64,000 bases of DNA, from contig NZ_JAIWNA010000001.1 in NCBI RefSeq assembly GCF_020216065.1, positions 1,147,408-1,211,407 of the forward strand, given 5' to 3'. Position 1 is the stretch's first letter; each line of letters starts with the position of its first letter. Position numbers and translations under genes: made by a program. Positions 31,572-40,161 of the stretch are shown here, in pieces. This DNA comes from Nocardia rosealba. GTDB lineage: Bacteria; Actinomycetota; Actinomycetes; Mycobacteriales; Mycobacteriaceae. The notes under the pieces are model-generated. The model did not search any database and had not been told where the DNA came from. It saw only the letters and a list, made by a program, of their open reading frames with translations.

Positions 31572-34500
31572 TCAGCTGGTTCTGATCGGTGCGGCGGTCG
31601 ACCAGCCCCAGGTGGGTTCGGTGTTGATGGTGATCTCGGCGGGGGGTGCGGTGATCAGGCGGGTGAGGCGTTGGAGTTCGCCCCAGTCTCGGGTCCAGTC
31701 GTCGGCCAGGTAGGACGGGATGGATTGCGATCGCATGAGCATGCCGGTCCAGCCGAGGGGGCCGCCGCCGGTGTCGCCCTGCCAGGTTTCGGAGACCTGG
31801 GCGTTGAGTTTGTCGGGGAGGATGCGCCAGATCGGCATCTCCGCCACACCGGCGCGATGATCGAAGGGGCGCTGGCAGGGGAAAGCCAGTCCCACATGCC
31901 AATCCGCGAGTACCGGGTTCTCTTCGCCGACCATCGTGTTCAGCGTTGTCAGTTTCGGGAGGCGTGGCGGGGTGAGTGCCACCCACTGCATAGGATCGGG
32001 TTCGCCCTCGGTGACGAGGCGAACAGCATCGGTGCCCAGCGGGATCCGGTCCAGTGCGATCGGAAGATTCCGCCACCCGGGTGCGCCGCCCACACTCGGC
32101 GGGGTCGCCTCGCCCAACAGCGAGAACGTTCCCCCGGCCTCCCGCCCGAACTCCACGCGGAGCCGCTGTCCCGGCATCGGCGCCCCATCAGGCCCCACTC
32201 CTTCGATGCGTCCGGCAACCGTGAGGATCAACACCCGGTAAGCCGGATCACGCTGTACCGCTGCCAGGTCCATCCGGAACCACTGGGTGACCAACTTGCT
32301 GGCCCGAGGCTCTCCCACGGCGTAACTACCGAGCACCGGCGTCCGCTCCGGAGCGAGCCCGAACGGAAGGGCCACGGTACTCCCATTGACACCGGCAATC
32401 CCTGCCCCGCCTGGTCCTGCGGCTCCGGTCGGCGCGCCGTTGCCGGGTCCTGGGACTCCGGTTGGTGCGCCCCGGCCAGGTCCGGCGGCTGGCGTGCCGT
32501 CGCTCGGCCCGGCAGGAGCGCCCGCCGCGCCGCCGTTCGCCCCGCGTGGTACTTCGTTGCCACTCGGCGGCCCGCCGGGGACGGCGCCATTCGGCTGGCC
32601 GGGTGTGCCGCCGTTCGAGCCAGGGTTGCTGGGCCCTGCGCCGCCACCGGGTGCTGGAACACCTGGCGCTGGACCGGCGGTCGCACCATTCGGACCGCTG
32701 GGGGCGGCACCAGTCGGACCGTCGGGCGCGGTGCCACTCTGGCCGTCACCGAGCGCCCCTGCGCTGCCGCTGGGGGCTGGGCCGCTGGGTGCGCCAGGCC
32801 CTCCTGCGCTAGGACCACCTTGTGGGGGACCGGCCACCCCACCATTCGGGCCGGGGCCGCTACCTGGCGCACCGCCGCCGGGGCCGGAGCCGGATGGTGG
32901 TGCGGACGACTGGCCGGGGCCGGGGTCCGGGGCGAGGCTGCCGACGCCGTTCGGGGTGAAGCCGGTGTTCGCGGCGGCGAGGCTGTCGGCGATGGTGCCG
33001 GTGTACGGGGTGAGGAGGGAGTCGGCGGTGTTGGTTTCGACCAGGACGTCGTCGGCCATGGCGCAGGGGTTGCCGGTGAGGGCGCGCAGGTTGGACAGGC
33101 CGACCGAGTAGGCGGGGTACTGCGAGATCGCCGCCGAGGCAAGCGAACCCACCTCGAAGAGCACCAGCGCTGCCGCTACGAGGGTCAGCGGAGCAATCGG
33201 CGCAAGTTTGAAACGGCCGGTTGCAGGACGCTTTCCAGCAGACGGCACCCTCCCGTCGGCCTCCGACGCTCGGGGCTCACCGTCGCTGTCGATGTCGATG
33301 TCGGGAAATGGTGCGCCGTGCTTGTCGGCGACTGGGTTGCCGCGCTCGGATGTGCGTGGGTTGTCTGCCGCCGGCTGGTCGTGATGCTCGAGTGTCGGTG
33401 AATGGTCGCCGCGCTGGGAATCGGCAGGCGCACTGTCGTGCTCGGCGGAGTCTCGCCGGGCCTCGCACTCCGAGGTGCGCGATTGACTGTTGTGGTCGCC
33501 GGTGGGTGTCTGGGTGCCGCGTTCGTCTGGGCGGGGTTCGCGGTAGTACTGGTAGAGCGCGAAGAGGAGTGTTGCTGCGGTGGCGGTGAGGGCGAGGGTG
33601 GACAGGCTTATGTTGTCGAGGGTGGGGGCGCGGTCGGGCCAGGGGACGCCGTAGCCAGAGACGTACCACCAGCCGTTGGAGCCGGTGAGGCTCACCGCGA
33701 GGAGGAAAAGGACCGCTGCGGTGAAGAGGGTGCGGACGTAGGCGGTGTGAATGATCTTGCGGCTCAGAGCGATTGCGGTGACAGCGGCGAGGGCTGCGGC
33801 TAGGCCCGCGTACACGCCGAAGTGATGGGTCCACTTGGTGGGTGTGAACATCATCAGCAGCAGAGCCATGAAAACCACTGCGAGCAGGCGGGTGACCGGT
33901 CCGCGGGCGGTGCGGGGTACGCGCCCGTGACGCAGGGTGGTGAGGACGCCGATGATCAGGCACAGCAGCATGGCGAGGATGCCGAAGCGGCGGGCGAGGG
34001 AACCGTCGGGGTTCACCGACAGCAGGGTGTCCCAGCGGGTGCGTTCCTCGAACCAGGACATGTCGGGGCCGACGAGCTGGCGGACGCGGGTGGCTTCGAG
34101 AACGGTCGCCAGGGTCTGGTCGGCGAAGACCACAACCAGAACGAGCGTCCCTGCGGCGGCGATCGGTGCGAGCAGGGTCGCGTATCCGCTCGGTGTGGAG
34201 CCGGAGCGGGCGACGATGGTGCGTAGAACCGGGCGCGATGCGGCGAGAAGCGCTGCCGTGCAGATCAAGCCGGTGGGCCCGGCGGCCAGTGCGAATGCCG
34301 CGACGAGCACGGCGATGGCGGCCGGTAGCAGACGCCGGGTCGCCACCGCGCGCTCCATCGAGCACCAGGTGACCAGCACCCCGACGGCGACCAAGGGTTC
34401 CGGGCGCAGACCGTTGTTGTACGGCAGCCAGATCGAGAGGAACACCAGGGCGCCGGTCCACACCGCCCAGCGGTTCACGGCAACACCCAAGCGGGGCAGT

Positions 34501-35822
34501 ACTTCCCGGCTGAGCACCAACCAGCACACGAGCCCGGCGAGCAACGCGGGCAACCGCATCCACACGCCCGCCTCGCTGACCCTGCTCATCCAGGCGAGCA
34601 CCTCGTACGGCCAGCCGAACGGCGCCTCCGCCACCTGGAACCACCGGTAGTAGTTGGCCGTGTACCCGGCCTCGCGCGCGGACCGGGCCATCGTGAGGAT
34701 GTACCCGTCGTCGGAACTGTTCGCCCCGATCACATGCCACACGACCAGCACGCCCGCCACGGCTGCGTCGACCGCGCGGAACCGCCACCAGCGCATCGGA
34801 AGTAGCCGGCGGGTGCGCCTGCCGTCCCGAAGGTCGCTGCGGTGCAGGCAGATCAGCGCCACCAGGGTGCACAGCACCGCACCGATGATCGCCGCCAGCT
34901 TCCACCCACTCGGACTCGACGAGAATCGCGCATCGATCTCGGCATGCAACCGCGCGTCACCGAGCCGCCCCCGATCGAGTTCGGTGAACACACCGACAAT
35001 CTGCGGTCGCACATCCCCCTGCACAGCCGTCCGCGTCACCGCGCCGTCGCGCGCCGCCACTCCGACGATCTCAGCAGTAGTACTCCCCGCATCGGAGAAA
35101 ACGACCAGGGCACAACCATTACCCGGCGCCACCTCACTCTGCGGCACTGCCGATGGTGCGCTGCTCGAAGGCGCTCCCGAAGGCGCTCCCGAAGGCGCTC
35201 CCGATGGTGGCCCCGAAGGTGGGGCTGATGGTGCTCCCGATGGTGGCCCCGACGGCGCTCCCGAAGGTGCCTCTGATGGCGGTCCCGAAGGTGGGCCTGA
35301 CGGTGCTGCCGATGGTGGCCCCGATGGCGCTCCCGATGGCGCTCCCGAAGGCGCACCGGGCGCCGAGGACATGGGTGCGCCACCTACTCCAGGTGCTGCG
35401 GAATCGCTCGGGAGACTGGTGAGTGGGACGGTCAGCAATAGGCGGTCGCGCAACACCATTGACAGGGTGCGGCCCTGGTCGGGGCGGTCCTCGATGCGAG
35501 CGACCAGGCCCTTGGAGCCTGCTCGGGGAGCTTGGGGCGGGACGGTAGACAGGACGGTCCCGCCGGTGAAACCTTGCAGTGCGGTGCAGGGGATGCGTAG
35601 ATCGAGGCTCAGCGGCACGTAGTCCACGAGCGGTGCGCTGACCTGCAACGACTTGTCCTGCGGCCAATCCAGACTCGCCCGCTGTTGCTGCACGGGAAGC
35701 AGCGGCACGAGAACCGCCAGCAACAAACCGAGCGCCCCCGCCACGATCCCACCAATTTTCGCTCGGCCGAAGCCGGAATCTCCACCCACGAAAGACGATG
35801 CTAGGCCGTCGAACCGGCTCAC
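31572..35822 (-). CDS. Arabinosyltransferase (Emb family) with large low-complexity insertions
   Basis: The 1416-residue protein is a GT-C membrane glycosyltransferase of the EmbA/B/C family, adding D-arabinofuranose from decaprenyl-phosphoarabinose to arabinogalactan or LAM and a target of ethambutol in relatives. Seen: the N-terminal TM helix (23-43), an extracytoplasmic domain with LDWPQ and PLSLDLRIPC, the acidic catalytic loop GANSSDDGYILTMA (about 367-380), some dozen TM helices, and the C-terminal carbohydrate-binding domain ending with WGWSTAAP. Usual length is about 1,050-1,100; the excess comes from three insertions (residues about 154-222, 758-870 and 963-1144). Start is GTG. Confidence 0.93.
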   Translation of the reverse strand: MSRFDGLASSFVGGDSGFGRAKIGGIVAGALGLLLAVLVPLLPVQQQRASLDWPQDKSLQVSAPLVDYVPLSLDLRIPCTALQGFTGGTVLSTVPPQAPRAGSKGLVARIEDRPDQGRTLSMVLRDRLLLTVPLTSLPSDSAAPGVGGAPMSSAPGAPSGAPSGAPSGPPSAAPSGPPSGPPSEAPSGAPSGPPSGAPSAPPSGPPSGAPSGAPSGAPSSSAPSAVPQSEVAPGNGCALVVFSDAGSTTAEIVGVAARDGAVTRTAVQGDVRPQIVGVFTELDRGRLGDARLHAEIDARFSSSPSGWKLAAIIGAVLCTLVALICLHRSDLRDGRRTRRLLPMRWWRFRAVDAAVAGVLVVWHVIGANSSDDGYILTMARSAREAGYTANYYRWFQVAEAPFGWPYEVLAWMSRVSEAGVWMRLPALLAGLVCWLVLSREVLPRLGVAVNRWAVWTGALVFLSIWLPYNNGLRPEPLVAVGVLVTWCSMERAVATRRLLPAAIAVLVAAFALAAGPTGLICTAALLAASRPVLRTIVARSGSTPSGYATLLAPIAAAGTLVLVVVFADQTLATVLEATRVRQLVGPDMSWFEERTRWDTLLSVNPDGSLARRFGILAMLLCLIIGVLTTLRHGRVPRTARGPVTRLLAVVFMALLLMMFTPTKWTHHFGVYAGLAAALAAVTAIALSRKIIHTAYVRTLFTAAVLFLLAVSLTGSNGWWYVSGYGVPWPDRAPTLDNISLSTLALTATAATLLFALYQYYREPRPDERGTQTPTGDHNSQSRTSECEARRDSAEHDSAPADSQRGDHSPTLEHHDQPAADNPRTSERGNPVADKHGAPFPDIDIDSDGEPRASEADGRVPSAGKRPATGRFKLAPIAPLTLVAAALVLFEVGSLASAAISQYPAYSVGLSNLRALTGNPCAMADDVLVETNTADSLLTPYTGTIADSLAAANTGFTPNGVGSLAPDPGPGQSSAPPSGSGPGGGAPGSGPGPNGGVAGPPQGGPSAGGPGAPSGPAPSGSAGALGDGQSGTAPDGPTGAAPSGPNGATAGPAPGVPAPGGGAGPSNPGSNGGTPGQPNGAVPGGPPSGNEVPRGANGGAAGAPAGPSDGTPAAGPGRGAPTGVPGPGNGAPTGAAGPGGAGIAGVNGSTVALPFGLAPERTPVLGSYAVGEPRASKLVTQWFRMDLAAVQRDPAYRVLILTVAGRIEGVGPDGAPMPGQRLRVEFGREAGGTFSLLGEATPPSVGGAPGWRNLPIALDRIPLGTDAVRLVTEGEPDPMQWVALTPPRLPKLTTLNTMVGEENPVLADWHVGLAFPCQRPFDHRAGVAEMPIWRILPDKLNAQVSETWQGDTGGGPLGWTGMLMRSQSIPSYLADDWTRDWGELQRLTRLITAPPAEITINTEPTWGWSTAAPIRTS
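32392..32935 (-). repeat. Gly/Pro/Ala-rich disordered insertion inside emb
   Basis: About 180 residues (roughly 963-1144) consist almost only of G, P, A, S, N and T, with loose repeats such as APSGP and GAPTG. They interrupt the C-terminal extracytoplasmic domain between GSLAPDP and VNGSTVALPFG. The coding frame is intact. The composition looks like a mucin- or collagen-like linker, not a folded domain. Confidence 0.85.
35157..35363 (-). repeat. APSG/PPSG 12-nt tandem repeat inside emb
   Basis: About 17 tandem four-residue units (APSG, PPSG, APSA, PPSE and variants) cover residues 154-222 of the arabinosyltransferase. At DNA level these are 12-nt units of the form GGCGCTCCCGAA on the plus strand. 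Units vary mainly in codon positions, which fits slippage followed by drift. They sit within the first extracytoplasmic domain. Confidence 0.9.
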
Positions 35823-35837
35823 ACCCAGTCACTTCAA

Positions 35838-35898
35838 GATCACTACGCTCTGATGGCGGCATCGCCTGAGAACCGAACTCCATCAGAGCGTGGTGATC
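35838..35898 (-). terminator. 19-bp inverted repeat just upstream of emb
   Basis: GATCACTACGCTCTGATGG (35838-35856) pairs with a complementary arm at 35880-35898 with one G-U, loop 23 nt. On the minus strand it comes 18 bp after the serine hydrolase stop (35916) and ends 16 bp before the emb GTG start. It can be that gene's terminator, a leader structure for emb, or both. No classical U-tract follows. Confidence 0.7.
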
Positions 35899-35915
35899 GT
35901 TCGCCCAGGAAGGGC

Positions 35916-36869
35916 TCAAGGGGCGGGGCGGCGTAGCTCGGTGACCGCGATGCGGGCGGCCTCGCCGATGGCGGCGTCGACGACGGGGAGGGCGGGGTCG
36001 GCGCGGGCCGCACGGGTGAAGACCGCGACGGCGACCGGGATTTCGCCGGGGAATTCGACGACAGCGACCTCGTTGCGGATGATGCCGACGGTGCCGGTCT
36101 TGCCCGCCACCACGACACCGCGATGTGGGAAGCCGGCAGCGACTCGGTGCGGCCAGATCTGGTTGCGCATGATCGCGCGCACGAATTCGCCGCTCTCCGT
36201 GGACAACAGGCGGCCTGACCAGAGCTGCCACAACAGGCGTGTCATCTCCTCCGGAGTGGTCGCGCTGGCGTAGGCCGGGTCGTAAGCCGACACTGTCCAC
36301 GCCTCGTCGTTGTCGGCCAGCGCCGCGAACGCCTCGGCGGTGCTGTGGGTGTCGGTGTCGCGCACCAGACTTCGGTGCTGATCGGCCGTGCCGCCGACGA
36401 CCCGGGTTTCGGTGAGGCCGAGTTCGGCGGCCAAGTCGGTGACGGCAGCCAGCCCGAGTTCACCGAGGAGAACGTCGGCGGCCGCGTTGTCGGACACCGT
36501 CATCATCGAGGTCACCAGGTCGCGACGGCTCAGCGTGATCGGATCGTGCAGTGCGGCAATGCCGGTCGGGCCCGGGGTGCAGTCGGCGGGATCGATGGTG
36601 AGCCTGCCCGCCGGATCGATGCGCCGGCGGTCCACCTCGCGATAGAACGCCACGCACAACAGCAACTTGTACACCGACGCCATCACCACCCGATCCCGCC
36701 CACCGACCGAGATCTCCGCCGCCGAACCGTCACACCGCCGCGCGTGCAGCCACCCACTGCACCCGGCATCCGCGAACACCGCCCGAATCCTGTCCGCGGC
36801 TGTCGGGACAGCCCGATCGGCAGCCGCGAACCCCGACTCCGCACGCAGCATGTCGAACGACCGGCTCAC
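35916..36869 (-). CDS. Class A beta-lactamase-related serine hydrolase
   Basis: The 317-residue (from GTG 36869; ATG 36851 alternative) penicillin-recognising fold has S-x-x-K as SVYK, SDN as VSDNAAADVL and KTGT as VAGKTGTVGI. The omega-loop E-x-x-L-N of true class A beta-lactamases is not evident, and there is no signal peptide or lipobox, so it may act in the cytoplasm or on another ester or amide. A second, canonical beta-lactamase lies 1.3 kb away. Between them is a LysR gene. Confidence 0.82.
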   Translation of the reverse strand: MSRSFDMLRAESGFAAADRAVPTAADRIRAVFADAGCSGWLHARRCDGSAAEISVGGRDRVVMASVYKLLLCVAFYREVDRRRIDPAGRLTIDPADCTPGPTGIAALHDPITLSRRDLVTSMMTVSDNAAADVLLGELGLAAVTDLAAELGLTETRVVGGTADQHRSLVRDTDTHSTAEAFAALADNDEAWTVSAYDPAYASATTPEEMTRLLWQLWSGRLLSTESGEFVRAIMRNQIWPHRVAAGFPHRGVVVAGKTGTVGIIRNEVAVVEFPGEIPVAVAVFTRAARADPALPVVDAAIGEAARIAVTELRRPAP

Positions 36870-37140
36870 CGCGCGCTCCGAACAGTCACGCGACGCACCC
36901 TGTGCAGCCGTCTTCCGCCGCGAGAATCGTCCGCGCTTCGGTGGCCTCGCCCGGCCATGGCCGTCGCGGCGCCGTGCTCCGCACGCACCCCTCGCAACCG
37001 AGGCGACGGGGACTCGATCTGCGCGTTCCGCCTCTCGACCGGCGTGCACGCGGCCTGTGCGCCGGTCGTGCCAAATCGATCAGCACACACAGCACTTGCT
37101 CGCCTACACCTCATCGCGCACAGACGGGTGATTCGCACCG

Positions 37141-38007
37141 TCACCGCAACCGCTCCCGGTACAGCACGCGATCGAGCACGTCCGCCTGCCCACGCGTATC
37201 GGTACGCCGAATCACCCTGACCCGCAACGCGACCGACTGCGGCGCCAAGGTCAACCACGCGACGCCCGGCGTGGGAGTGGGTGGGGTGGTGGTGAGTCCG
37301 AAGCTGGTTCCGGCGGCTACCGCTGCCAGCACAGCGCGGTCGTCGGGCGCGGGGAGGGGTGCAGCGTCGAGGCCGCGTTCACGCAGGAGATCGAGGAGCG
37401 CGTCGTGGGCAGGCGGGTTGGCTGGGCGCGGTGCATGGGCGAAGTGCAGGCCGGTGAGCATGGGGAAGGTGGGGCGTTCGGTGGTGGTGGTGCGGTGACC
37501 GGCGGGAACGACCAGCCAGCGGGGGAGTTTCACGACGGGGCCCGCTTCGACGCCGTCGACCAGCGCGGGATGTTCGATCACCGCGACATCGCAGATGCCC
37601 GACCGCACGTCGGCGACGAGATCCACGGTGGTGCCGATCGTGGTCGACACCGTCCCGCCGGCGGGCCGCAGCGCGGTGACACACGCGGTGACCACGCGGT
37701 CGGGCAGGGCGGTGGTCGCGGCGAAGCGGACGGTGCCGCTGAGCTGGGCGATGCGCCGCGATTCGGCGAGCAGGCGATCGGCGTCGTCGACGAGCAGCCG
37801 GGCGCGCGGCAGCAACTGCCTGCCCGCCGGGGTGAGCACGGCACCCTGGGTGGTCCGGTGCACGAGCTCGATGTCGAGGTGCTGTTCCAGGCGCCGCAAA
37901 CCCTGGGACAGCGGTGGTTGGGTCATGTCGAGTGCCGCCGCCGCCCGCCCGAAATGGCCCTCGTCCGCGACGGCGACGAAGAACCGGAGGTGGCGCAGCA
38001 GGTCCAT
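37141..38007 (-). CDS. LysR-family regulator, divergent from beta-lactamase
   Basis: The 288-residue protein starts MDLLRHLRFFVAVADEGHFG, with the LysR helix-turn-helix RAAAALDMTQPPLSQGLRRL at residues 21-40 and a periplasmic-binding-like effector domain. The ATG at 38007 is the conserved start of the family. It is head-to-head with the class A beta-lactamase gene (164 bp between starts), the same arrangement as ampR/blaR-LysR pairs. The intergenic region has a GCGGCGA-N13-TCGCCGC inverted repeat. So it probably controls beta-lactamase expression, though another LysR function is possible. Confidence 0.88.
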   Translation of the reverse strand: MDLLRHLRFFVAVADEGHFGRAAAALDMTQPPLSQGLRRLEQHLDIELVHRTTQGAVLTPAGRQLLPRARLLVDDADRLLAESRRIAQLSGTVRFAATTALPDRVVTACVTALRPAGGTVSTTIGTTVDLVADVRSGICDVAVIEHPALVDGVEAGPVVKLPRWLVVPAGHRTTTTERPTFPMLTGLHFAHAPRPANPPAHDALLDLLRERGLDAAPLPAPDDRAVLAAVAAGTSFGLTTTPPTPTPGVAWLTLAPQSVALRVRVIRRTDTRGQADVLDRVLYRERLR

Positions 38008-38093
38008 GGGGCCATTGAACCAGCGGCCACGCAACGACTCGCCCGAACCGGACGAAGTGCCCGGCGAATCGCCTCGGATACCCCATCTCAACT

Positions 38094-38120
38094 GCGGCGA
38101 TATCGATCACGACTCGCCGC
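38094..38120. promoter_or_regulatory. Inverted repeat between LysR and beta-lactamase genes
   Basis: GCGGCGA (38094-38100) and TCGCCGC (38114-38120) form a perfect 7-bp inverted repeat with a 13-bp AT-richer centre TATCGATCACGAC. It lies 52 bp before the beta-lactamase GTG and 87 bp before the LysR ATG, a sensible place for a LysR dimer site. Confidence 0.55.
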
Positions 38121-38171
38121 GGACGGCATCCGATATTGGCCACGCCCCGCCCGCGATGGTGTGGTGCACCG

Positions 38172-39098
38172 GTGACTTCCTCCGCTACCGAGCACCCGAT
38201 CCGCAGACGCCTCGCGGCCGCCGCACTCGCGCTCGCCACACTGACCTTCACCGCGTGTTCCTCCCAACCCGCAGCCTCGAGCGAAACCTCGGTCGCGCCG
38301 GACACCTCGTCCGCCGACACCACCCAGTTCGCCGGCCTGGAATCGAAATACGGTGCGCGACTCGGTCTCTCGGTCACGGATACCGGAACCGGCGCCACCG
38401 TCGCCTACCGGGCCGACGAACGTTTCCCCATCGCCTCCACCTTCAAGGGCCTGGCCTGCGGTGCCCTCCTGCAGGCGCACCCACTCTCCACCGGCTACTT
38501 CGACCAGGTCATCCACTACACCGCCGCAGACCTGGTGGAGTTCTCACCCGAGACCGAGAAGCACGTCGACACCGGCATGACCGTTGCGGCCCTCTGCCAT
38601 GCCACCATCACGCTCTCCGACAACACCGCGGGTAACCTGGTGCTCCGATTGCTCGGTGGCCCAGCGGGTTTCACCGCATTCCTGCGCACTCTCGGTGACA
38701 ACGTGACGCGCCTGGACCGCTGGGAAACCGAACTCAACACCGCCATCCCTGGCGACGAACGCGACACAACCACCCCGGCCGCCCTGGCCGCCGACTACCG
38801 CGCCCTCGTCCTCGGCGATGCCCTCGCCGCACCCGAACGCACCCAGCTCGCCGACTGGCTGAAGGCCAACACCACCGGCGGCAAACGTATCAAGGCCGGT
38901 CTACCCGCAGACTGGACTGTCGGCGACAAGACCGGCACCCCCGCCTACGGTTCAGCCCTCGACGTGGCTATCGCCTGGCCGCCGAACCGCCCGCCCCTGG
39001 TGCTCGCGGTCCTGTCGACGAAGTCCGAGCAGGACGCCGAACCGTCCAACGAACTCCTCGCCGAGGCGACGAAAGTAGCGGTGGCCCAACTCAATTGA
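38172..39098 (+). CDS. bla: Class A beta-lactamase, lipoprotein type
   Basis: The 308-residue enzyme has all four class A signatures: S-T-F-K in [10 protein letters not shown] (nucleophile), SDN in [11 protein letters not shown]-x-x-L-N in WETELNTAI (omega loop) and KTGT in [11 protein letters not shown]. An N-terminal hydrophobic segment ends in a lipobox (FTACSS, cysteine at residue 29), so it is probably anchored on the membrane. Relatives in Nocardia (AST-1/FAR-1 type) hydrolyse penicillins and some cephalosporins. The GTG at 38172 is the likely start. Probably regulated by the divergent LysR protein. The last 8 bases overlap the convergent TetR gene. Confidence 0.95.
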   Translation: MTSSATEHPIRRRLAAAALALATLTFTACSSQPAASSETSVAPDTSSADTTQFAGLESKYGARLGLSVTDTGTGATVAYRADERFPIASTFKGLACGALLQAHPLSTGYFDQVIHYTAADLVEFSPETEKHVDTGMTVAALCHATITLSDNTAGNLVLRLLGGPAGFTAFLRTLGDNVTRLDRWETELNTAIPGDERDTTTPAALAADYRALVLGDALAAPERTQLADWLKANTTGGKRIKAGLPADWTVGDKTGTPAYGSALDVAIAWPPNRPPLVLAVLSTKSEQDAEPSNELLAEATKVAVAQLN

Positions 39099-39699
39099 CC
39101 CGCCACCCCGCTCGCACGGAAGAGGCGCACAGCTGCGGGTCGTCCCCTGCTCCGACGAACAACGCGGTGAGCATCGGGACGCCGTGATCGAGTGCCTCGG
39201 CGGGCAACGGTCCGGTCGCCACCAGTGCGGCCAGCCCGTGCCCGATCACCCAGCTCTGCGTCGCCAGTTCGAGGGGGTCGACCTCGGCCCGGAAGCGGTT
39301 GAGGTCGCGGGCACGCGCCACGGCGGCCACCAGCCGCTCCAAGGTCGCATCGGCGGCCGGCGCGTCCTCGAGTTCGAAACCGGCGTCGAACATCACCCGG
39401 TACAGATCGGGTTCGGCCAGCGCGTTGGCGAGGTAGGCGCTGCCGAGGGCGGCCAGGTCGCGCACGGGATCGCCGGTGTCGGGCACATGGGCGAGGCGCG
39501 CGGCCAATCGGGTGAACCCCTCCTGCCGCACCGCCCGCCACAACCCGTCGATGCCGTCGAAATAGGTGTACACGGCCATCGTCGACACCTCTGTCCCGGC
39601 GACGAGCCCGCGCAGCGTCACCGGTTCACGCGCCGCGACCATCTGCGCCGCCCGCTCGATCAACATCGACCGCACCGCCGGATTCCGCGTTCTACCCAT
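39091..39699 (-). CDS. TetR-family regulator
   Basis: The 202-residue protein has the helix-turn-helix segment [20 protein letters not shown] followed by [16 protein letters not shown], and a helical C-terminal domain (TetR_C-type, [16 protein letters not shown]). It is divergent from the RidA-like gene. A perfect CATAAC-N3-GTTATG palindrome lies 13 bp before its start, so it probably represses itself and RidA. Ligand unknown. Confidence 0.9.
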   Translation of the reverse strand: MGRTRNPAVRSMLIERAAQMVAAREPVTLRGLVAGTEVSTMAVYTYFDGIDGLWRAVRQEGFTRLAARLAHVPDTGDPVRDLAALGSAYLANALAEPDLYRVMFDAGFELEDAPAADATLERLVAAVARARDLNRFRAEVDPLELATQSWVIGHGLAALVATGPLPAEALDHGVPMLTALFVGAGDDPQLCASSVRAGWRVN

Positions 39700-39711
39700 G
39701 GCGCCACATTA

Positions 39712-39726
39712 CATAACAGCGTTATG
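39712..39726. promoter_or_regulatory. TetR operator candidate (CATAAC-N3-GTTATG)
   Basis: The 15-bp palindrome CATAACAGCGTTATG stands between the divergent TetR (start 39699) and RidA-like (start 39754) genes. Its arms are perfect and AT-rich, unlike the GC-rich surroundings, and it would cover both promoters. Confidence 0.72.
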
Positions 39727-39753
39727 GTTATGGCACCGACGATGGGAGCGAGC

Positions 39754-40161
39754 ATGACCGTGGAACTGATCAATCCGGACGGGCTACCCAAGCCCGAGGT
39801 GTACCGACAGCTGTCGATCGCGACCGGCTCACGCCTGGTCTTCCTGGCCGGGCAAGTGGCGCGCGACGCCGACGGAAACCCGGTCGGTGCAGGCGATTTC
39901 GCGGCCCAGGTGGAACAGGCCTACCTGAATGTCGGCACCGCGATGACCGCGATCGGCGGATCCTTCGACGACGTCGCGAAGCTGACGATCTACGTGGTCG
40001 ACTGGAACGCCGACAAATATCCGCTGCTGGGCGAAGGAGTGAGTCGCGCGGCCGCGAAAATGGGTGTCGACCCGGTCAAACCGATCACCTTGATCGGCGT
40101 GGCGGCCCTGGGCGAACCCGACCTGCTCGTCGAGGTCGAGGCGACCGCGGTGCTCGACTGA
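39754..40161 (+). CDS. RidA family protein
   Basis: The 135-residue RidA/YjgF-type protein: SRLVFLAGQVARDADGNPVG, FAAQVEQAYLNVGTAMTAIG, and VKPITLIGVAALGEPDLLVE. RidA proteins are trimers that deaminate reactive enamine/imine intermediates; the family arginine of 'P-x-R-[ST]' is replaced here by K-P-I-T, so it may belong to a non-archetypal Rid subgroup without imine deaminase activity. The ATG at 39754 is preceded by GGGAGCGA. Its gene faces the TetR gene. Confidence 0.87.
   Translation: MTVELINPDGLPKPEVYRQLSIATGSRLVFLAGQVARDADGNPVGAGDFAAQVEQAYLNVGTAMTAIGGSFDDVAKLTIYVVDWNADKYPLLGEGVSRAAAKMGVDPVKPITLIGVAALGEPDLLVEVEATAVLD

Noticed and set aside
32386..33401. Pro/Gly-rich plus-strand frames (collagen-like) opposite emb
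   Set aside because: They mirror the low-complexity insertion of the arabinosyltransferase and have no start signal or conserved domain.
35153..35422. APSG-region repeat considered as a CRISPR-like or satellite array
   Set aside because: Units are 12 nt without spacers and stay in the emb reading frame, so it is a coding microsatellite.
36870..37140. Short frames between the serine hydrolase and LysR genes
   Set aside because: Several open frames of 60-70 codons exist but none has a ribosome-binding site, domain or plausible composition; probably upstream region of the hydrolase gene.
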